DNA from: JBBQKP01 sp038326995
GTDB taxonomy: Bacteria; Planctomycetota; Phycisphaerae; Tepidisphaerales; Tepidisphaeraceae
Direction: 5' to 3'
Assembly: GCA_038326995.1 (NCBI GenBank)
Contig: JBBQKP010000006.1
Coordinates: forward strand, 1 to 35,924
DNA: 35,924 nucleotides
In this document: in pieces, positions 31,978 through 35,924 of the stretch
Position numbering within the stretch: position 1 is the first letter of the stretch
Layout of the letters: each line of letters opens with the position of its first letter
The notes under the pieces: generated by a model
Seen by the model: the letters and a program-made list of their open reading frames with translations, nothing else
Told to the model about the DNA's origin: nothing
Database searches by the model: none
Program-made: the position numbers and the translations under genes

Positions 31978-32553
31978 CTACTTCGCGTACTTCGCGACCA
32001 GCTGCGCGAACCGTTTACCGAAGAGGATGCCCGTCTGGCGATCGCCTTCGTGGAGTTCGGGCGGTTTCTGGCCGAAGGTGGGAGCAGTCTGGCCCATCAC
32101 GCCCGAGAAGCTGCCTAGGCGGTTGATGCCGGTTTTGGGGTCGGAAAGCTCGGCTGGGTTGATCCAGGTCATGCCGTGCTGGGCGGCCAGGACGGCGAAA
32201 TACTGCAGCGTCGACAACTTATCGCCGCTCAGGCTTCCAGAGTGTGTAAACCCGCCCGCCAGCTTGTTCTTCCAGCCTTGCGACATCCACACGCCGCCCG
32301 ATGCGTCGGCGACGGCCTTGAACTGCGCGGCCGGTCCGCCCATATACGTCGGACTGCCAAAGAGAATTCCGTCCGCCTTGGCGAGGTCTGCAAACACCGC
32401 TTCGTTCTTATATCGCCCTTCGACGATGTCCTTCCCCTCAATGCGGTGCAGCTTTGCCTTTGCGCCACCGTCATTGACGCCCTGCTCCACCGCCATCGCG
32501 AGCAGGTGTGTGTTGCCAAAACCGGAAAAATAAAGAATCGCAACGTGTGACAT
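31978..32553 (-). CDS. Flavodoxin-fold NAD(P)H:quinone oxidoreductase (WrbA-like)
   Basis: A 191-residue flavodoxin-family protein. The start ATG at 32553 has AAGGAG eight bases upstream. The FMN phosphate loop is YFSGFGNTHLLAMAV near residue 10, with FGSPTYMGGPAAQFKAV near 67 and GGFTHSGSLSGDKLSTLQYF near 100, matching WrbA/flavodoxin-2 type reductases. The length fits WrbA (about 198). It would reduce quinones by two electrons and protect against redox stress. It may form a loose minus-strand unit with the MATE gene 83 bp downstream. The exact subgroup is uncertain. Confidence 0.85.
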   Translation of the reverse strand: MSHVAILYFSGFGNTHLLAMAVEQGVNDGGAKAKLHRIEGKDIVEGRYKNEAVFADLAKADGILFGSPTYMGGPAAQFKAVADASGGVWMSQGWKNKLAGGFTHSGSLSGDKLSTLQYFAVLAAQHGMTWINPAELSDPKTGINRLGSFSGVMGQTAPTFGQKPPELHEGDRQTGILFGKRFAQLVAKYAK

Positions 32554-32939
32554 ATTTAATCTCCTTGAGGACCCGAGATGTTAGGTTGGGTCATTCGAAA
32601 CACAATAACCCTCGGTGTTTGCCCCATAGATGAGTGATTCAATTTGCAATGGTTCAGGCGATTTTCAAGCGAAAATTGCGTCGCGTCTACTAGACACTCC
32701 TGATGTGAACGTTCTCTTGCACCTCATGCTCAGTGCTTAGGCCTTCGGATTGCACACATCTTTTTGAGGTCTGCGCGTTGTCAGAAGACCCTGATTTTCA
32801 GGTCTATTTTGAATCACAGGTTGGAGGTCCGTGGTCGACACCGGTCAGAGACCGGTGCCACCAAAACCATGAACAACTTCGAGAATTCTAAACCGCGTCA
32901 CCGTCCGAAAAGATGTATTTAAAGGTAACGTATTAAACC
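32554..32939. other. Intergenic region between miaA and the flavoprotein gene, two hairpins, no gene
   Basis: No credible ORF is seen in these 386 bp. It contains a compound palindrome at 32831-32861 (listed separately) and a hairpin at 32786-32805: AGACC plus TGA pair with TCA plus GGTCT, leaving a bulged C and a 3-nt loop. It must also hold the promoter of the flavoprotein gene, which I could not define. Confidence 0.6.
32831..32861. repeat. Compound palindrome CACCGGTC-AGA-GACCGGTG with outer GTGG/CCAC
   Basis: CACCGGTC (32839-32846) and GACCGGTG (32850-32857) are perfect inverted repeats with a 3-nt loop. GTGG (32831-32834) and CCAC (32858-32861) extend the stem across a 4-nt bulge. It is about 80 bp past the miaA stop. 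No T-run follows in either direction, so it looks more like a dispersed palindromic repeat than a terminator. Confidence 0.6.
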
Positions 32940-33923
32940 TCACGACCACAATGCAAGCGATCTCGCCACCGACTCCGCATCATTTTCCGAGCTGTACCAC
33001 GTCACGTTCTCAAATCGGCGAAACCATTTCGTCTGCTTCCGCGCCAACTGACGCGTCAAGATTTTGATCTCCTCGATCGCGTCGGCCAACGACAGTTCGC
33101 CTCGAAGGTGTCTGGCAAGATGCGCGTACCCCGTCGCCTCCCCGGCCGTCGGTGACAGGGTTATGAACCGTTCCTGCAGTTGCCTCACTTCGTCAACCCA
33201 GCCCGCGTCGATCATCTGCTTCACGCGAGCATTGATTCGCCTTGAGAGAATTTCCTTCTCCGCCGTCACGCCCAGCCACGTCGCATGATGTCGTGGCAAT
33301 CCCGCCCACTGCGTCTGCAGTGTACTGATGGGCGACCCGGTGATTTCGAAGACCTCCAGCGCGCGGATGACCCGCCGTGTGTCGTTGACGTGCAATCGAA
33401 GTGCCGTTTCCGGATCGATCTTGGCAAGCCTGGCATGGAGCTCGATCGGGTCGATCTGGGAGAGATTTTGACGGAGTTCTTCATCGCCGGCCGGGCCGTC
33501 GAATAGGCCTTGGAAAAGCGCCTTGAAATAGAGCGGCGTCCCTCCGACCGCGATCAAGGGTACTTGCCTGCTCCTGGCATTTTCGATGACCTGATCCGCC
33601 AATTCGACGAACCGTGCGACGGCAAAACTTTCTGTGGGCAACGCGACGTCGATCAGATGATGTGGCAACTCACTCTGCTCGGCCGCGCTGGGCTTGGCGG
33701 TGCCGATGTCCATGTGGCGGTAGACTTGCATGGAGTCGACCGAGAGGATTTCCGCGTTGATTCGCCGGGCCAGTGCCATGGCGAGCGCACTCTTCCCCGC
33801 CGCGGTCGGGCCGATGACCGCAAAAAGCCGAAATCCTGCTGTCAAGCTGACATTCGTCACGTCCCAAATCATGCGCAAAGCTGTCAAAGCGGCAAACGGG
33901 TGAAAAAACGGCAGAAAACGCAT
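32940..33923 (-). CDS. miaA: tRNA dimethylallyltransferase MiaA
   Basis: A 327-residue enzyme that adds a dimethylallyl group to A37 of tRNAs reading UNN codons. Motifs are the P-loop FAVIGPTAAGKSALAMALA, SVDSMQVYRHMDIGTAKP, HHLIDVALPTESF, GGTPLYFKALFQGLFDG, NDTRRVIRALEVFEITG and the C-terminal TRQLARKQTKWFRR. The start is uncertain: ATG 33923 gives 17 residues before ATG 33872 (MIWDVTNV), which would yield 310 residues, nearer the usual length; neither has a clear ribosome site. It is divergent from the Hsp20 gene. Confidence 0.95.
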   Translation of the reverse strand: MRFLPFFHPFAALTALRMIWDVTNVSLTAGFRLFAVIGPTAAGKSALAMALARRINAEILSVDSMQVYRHMDIGTAKPSAAEQSELPHHLIDVALPTESFAVARFVELADQVIENARSRQVPLIAVGGTPLYFKALFQGLFDGPAGDEELRQNLSQIDPIELHARLAKIDPETALRLHVNDTRRVIRALEVFEITGSPISTLQTQWAGLPRHHATWLGVTAEKEILSRRINARVKQMIDAGWVDEVRQLQERFITLSPTAGEATGYAHLARHLRGELSLADAIEEIKILTRQLARKQTKWFRRFENVTWYSSENDAESVARSLALWS

Positions 33924-33942
33924 GAAATTACATCTAATTCGA

Positions 33943-33990
33943 TTGGCACGCCGTTTGATTTACCTATCCCGTCGACGTGACGCGTGTCAC
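33943..33990 (+). promoter_or_regulatory. Candidate hsp20 promoter with GTGAC-N4-GTCAC inverted repeat
   Basis: TTGGCA at 33943-33948 and TATCCC at 33965-33970 with 16-bp spacing could serve as -35 and -10. GTGAC at 33977-33981 and GTCAC at 33986-33990 form an inverted repeat just at the expected start of transcription, where a repressor would act. No CIRCE element is seen. The promoter match is weak; the inverted repeat is exact. Confidence 0.3.
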
Positions 33991-34026
33991 AATCTGACAA
34001 AGCAACACTTTTCAGGAAGACCTCAC

Positions 34027-34671
34027 ATGACCTACTCAAACGCATTCCCCTTCCCACCCCGGATTTCCCGCGCTATTCTGTCTGGTGCACTGTCGGCCGG
34101 TGCACTGCGACTGCCCATCGAACAGATCACCCGCGAGCTCGAAGAGTTCTTCGGCAAGCTAACCAGTGGCGAGAATCAGGCGCAGCCAGGCACTGCTCCT
34201 GTCGACTCGCCGCCCGTAACAAACGCCGACGCATCACCGGGTACGCCGCCGGTATCACCACCAGTCACTCCATCGGCCTCATCACCCGTCTCATCACCCG
34301 TCTCATCACCTGTCTCAACCTCCGCTTCCGCATCACGCGTGCTCGGCGGGGTCGACGTCTACGAAGACAAAACCCACGTTCACGTCGTCGTCGATCTTCC
34401 AGGATTCGCCCGCGAACAGCTCGACGTGACCCTCGACAAAAACACGCTCACGATTTCGGCCGAGCGCGTTCAACCCGTCGAGAACCCCGACTCGCCCAAC
34501 GAATACCTGCTCAATGAGCGCCGATTCGGCCGATTCACGCGTAGCTTCGCCCTGCCCACGACCGTCGATCACACCAGTGCCGACGTATCCGCGAAGCTCG
34601 ATCAGGGCGTCCTACACATCTCGATCAACAAGAAAGAGTTGCCTCAGCCGCGAAAGATCGTGGTCGGGTAA
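34027..34671 (+). CDS. Small heat-shock protein (Hsp20/alpha-crystallin) with Ser/Pro linker
   Basis: A 214-residue ATP-independent chaperone. The ATG at 34027 (MTYSNAFPFPPR) has an AGGAAG sequence upstream; the in-frame ATG at 33922 would overlap miaA and the promoter. The alpha-crystallin domain covers about 105-200: DKTHVHVVVDLPGFAREQLDV, LTISAERV, ERRFGRFTRSFALP and KLDQGVLHISINKKE, with no IxI tail beyond RKIVVG. Between the N-terminal helix (IEQITRELEEFFGKL, about 37-51) and the crystallin domain is a linker of roughly 45 residues rich in Pro, Ser, Thr and Val with SSPV repeats, unusual for bacterial Hsp20. It ends in an intrinsic terminator. Confidence 0.93.
   Translation: MTYSNAFPFPPRISRAILSGALSAGALRLPIEQITRELEEFFGKLTSGENQAQPGTAPVDSPPVTNADASPGTPPVSPPVTPSASSPVSSPVSSPVSTSASASRVLGGVDVYEDKTHVHVVVDLPGFAREQLDVTLDKNTLTISAERVQPVENPDSPNEYLLNERRFGRFTRSFALPTTVDHTSADVSAKLDQGVLHISINKKELPQPRKIVVG
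34279..34314 (+). repeat. Three-copy 12-bp coding repeat in the hsp20 linker
   Basis: TCATCACCCGTC at 34279-34290 and 34291-34302, with a third copy TCATCACCTGTC at 34303-34314, encodes SSPV three times. Being a multiple of three, gain or loss of a unit keeps the frame. Confidence 0.75.
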
Positions 34672-34702
34672 GAATCGTCCTAAAACCAGCTCTCTAAAAA
34701 CG

Positions 34703-34738
34703 ACGCACGACGATCAGCGATGATCGTCGTGCGTTTTT
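34703..34738 (+). terminator. Intrinsic terminator of the hsp20 gene
   Basis: ACGCACGACGATCA (34703-34716) and TGATCGTCGTGCGT (34721-34734) form a perfect 14-bp stem with a GCGA tetraloop; the T-tract begins at the base of the stem (TTTTT at 34734-34738). It starts 32 bp after the Hsp20 stop codon. Confidence 0.93.
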
Positions 34739-35265
34739 GTTTCAAGTACGACAGACCGAAAGCGTCGTGTCCGGGTCATGGCTGTTGGGGACGAACCCGA
34801 CGCTTTGAAGCGGGTTCATCTGGTGGCCGACGACGTTCGAACGCCTTGCGTTGTTCTTGGTCGCGGGAACTTGTCCCTATCCCGTTCATCAGTTCTCGAC
34901 GTGGCGAGCTTCATCAGAACGAGCGGCCTTTTCCCGAAAGTGACTTATCGGTTCGGCCCCGTAGTTGACCTGGCAATCTCGAACGTTTCAGACCGCCGTA
35001 CCTGATGCATAATATCGGTCGCGCCCACGCCAATCAACCAAAAAATCATTGAAATTCCTCCAATAGTCCGAAAAACTGAAAGTCAGATCGAAAAGCCCGG
35101 TGTCTGACAAGCCACCCGCACACACCCTATTTCAAAAATCTTACCAAACTTGCCGTCTGGCTATGCCAATCGTAAGTTTTTCTTTGTCGTGGCCTGATGC
35201 CTAGCCGTGCCAAGGTCCTTACACGAAACACAAATCGAAACCTCTACAATTCGGAGATCCGTCCC
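34739..35265 (+). promoter_or_regulatory. Leader region of the RTX gene, no confident gene, possible promoter
   Basis: No convincing gene is seen. An ATG-started frame at 34778-35005 (75 codons) has no ribosome site and no recognisable product. TTGCCG at 35150-35155 and TAAGTT at 35173-35178, 17 bp apart, are a possible promoter for the repeat-protein gene at 35266. GGAG at 35253-35256 is its ribosome site. Confidence 0.35.
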
Positions 35266-35924
35266 ATGAGCTATTCCAAGTCGAGCAAAGTTCTTTCTTC
35301 TGCAATCTCTTCCGTTGTTGACGCGCTGGAATCTCGAAAACTCCTCTCCGCCAGCGCTCGACTCTCCTCAGTGGGGTCACTCATTATTGAAGGCACGAAT
35401 AATGCTGATGCGATCACGGTCCAGCTCAACTCGAACAACGGCACTCGCGTGGTCGTCAGCGTCGGTACCGGCTCGGCCGCCCGTGAGTTCAGATTCGACC
35501 TGTCTAGTGTGCGGCGTGTCAACGTCGCCCTCGGCAACGGCGATGACAAGTTCGAAGTCAAACAGGCACGCGGCAATCTGAATTTCCGGTTCAACGTATC
35601 GGGCGGCGCGGGCAATGACACCATCGTTACCGGTAACGGCAAAGACAACATCCGCGGCGACGACGGCAATGACAAAATTAGTGCCGGCTCGAACGACGAC
35701 TCCGTCGACGGCGGCCTGGGTAACGACTCCATCAAAGGCGACGCCGGCAACGATTTTCTCCTGGGCGGCAGCAACCGAGATTACCTCTCGGGCGGTCGCG
35801 GAAGCGACCATCTCGACGGCCAGGGTGGCAACGACAAGTGCGAGGGCGGAGAAGGCAATGACAGCATCAAAGGCGGCTTCGGTGACGACTTACTATCGGG
35901 CGACGCCGGTGACGACGCCATCGA
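35266..35924 (+). CDS. RTX/hemolysin-type calcium-binding repeat protein, 3' truncated by window
   Basis: The first 219 codons of a surface or secreted protein; the frame is open to the window end. The ATG at 35266 has GGAG nine bases upstream. Residues about 18-31 read VVDALESRKLLSAS, matching the LExRxLLSA motif near the N-terminus of many planctomycete surface proteins (LEPR-XLL). A beta-rich region follows (about 35-110). From about residue 110 there are roughly ten consecutive nonapeptide repeats of the GGxGxDxLx type (GGAGNDTIV, GDDGNDKIS, GGLGNDSIK, GDAGNDFLL, GGRGSDHLD), which fold into a calcium-binding beta-roll. One repeat carries a Cys (NDKCEGG). Export route and final length are unknown. 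Confidence 0.88.
   Translation, partial: MSYSKSSKVLSSAISSVVDALESRKLLSASARLSSVGSLIIEGTNNADAITVQLNSNNGTRVVVSVGTGSAAREFRFDLSSVRRVNVALGNGDDKFEVKQARGNLNFRFNVSGGAGNDTIVTGNGKDNIRGDDGNDKISAGSNDDSVDGGLGNDSIKGDAGNDFLLGGSNRDYLSGGRGSDHLDGQGGNDKCEGGEGNDSIKGGFGDDLLSGDAGDDAI

Noticed and set aside
34778..35005. 75-codon ORF between hsp20 and the RTX gene
   Set aside because: No Shine-Dalgarno sequence, no recognisable motif, and placed after a strong terminator; kept only as a note.
35271..35811. Minus-strand ORFs opposite the RTX repeats
   Set aside because: Repeat periodicity keeps several frames open; the plus frame encodes the calcium-binding motifs.
1..35924. tRNA, rRNA, insertion sequences or integrase genes
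   Set aside because: I looked for T-loop sequences, rRNA-like stretches and transposase or recombinase motifs on both strands and found none I could support.

Overview
The window looks like a chromosomal segment of a Planctomycetota bacterium, most likely of the Phycisphaerae. This is inference from moderately high GC, a surface protein with an N-terminal LExRxLLSA-type motif (as in planctomycete LEPR-XLL proteins), a DUF642-type exported protein with a PEP-CTERM-like tail, and a type II secretion/type IV pilus-like locus of the kind found in that phylum. No rRNA, tRNA, CRISPR array, transposase or prophage gene is seen.

Layout. Positions 1-766 hold a small exported protein. Positions 767-1380 are a repeat-rich convergent spacer with a long inverted repeat and an 11-bp tandem repeat. 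Positions 1381-4295 (minus) encode a class IV aminotransferase (ilvE) and a secreted sialate O-acetylesterase. Positions 4393-22574 (minus) form one nearly unbroken gene train. In transcription order it has two GspG-like major pilins separated by a strong hairpin; GspI-, GspJ-, GspK- and GspH-like minor pilins; PilM-, PilN-, PilO- and PilP-like inner-membrane proteins; a secretin; a TPR lipoprotein; a histidine kinase; a lone receiver; an HD-GYP c-di-GMP phosphodiesterase; a STAS protein; and finally the GspE/PilB ATPase and GspF/PilC platform protein. The ATPase begins with a MshEN-type repeat, the domain that binds c-di-GMP in MshE. The locus may therefore carry its own second-messenger control between its structural genes and its motor. 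No prepilin peptidase and no PilT-type retraction ATPase are present.

Divergent from the pilin end is recG (22877-24991, plus). A DHH phosphoesterase (minus), a metallophosphoesterase overlapping a TrmL-type tRNA methyltransferase (plus), ileS with a MATE transporter (minus), a WrbA-like flavoprotein (minus) and miaA (minus) follow. miaA is divergent from an Hsp20 gene, which ends in a textbook intrinsic terminator. The window closes inside a gene for an RTX-type calcium-binding repeat protein.

Three translation/tRNA genes (trmL, ileS, miaA) lie close together but in separate transcription units. IleRS has lost three of the four cysteines of its C-terminal zinc finger. The most interesting material is the pilus/secretion locus with its embedded regulatory block, the palindromic repeats in the spacers, and the altered motifs in IleRS and the metallophosphoesterase.
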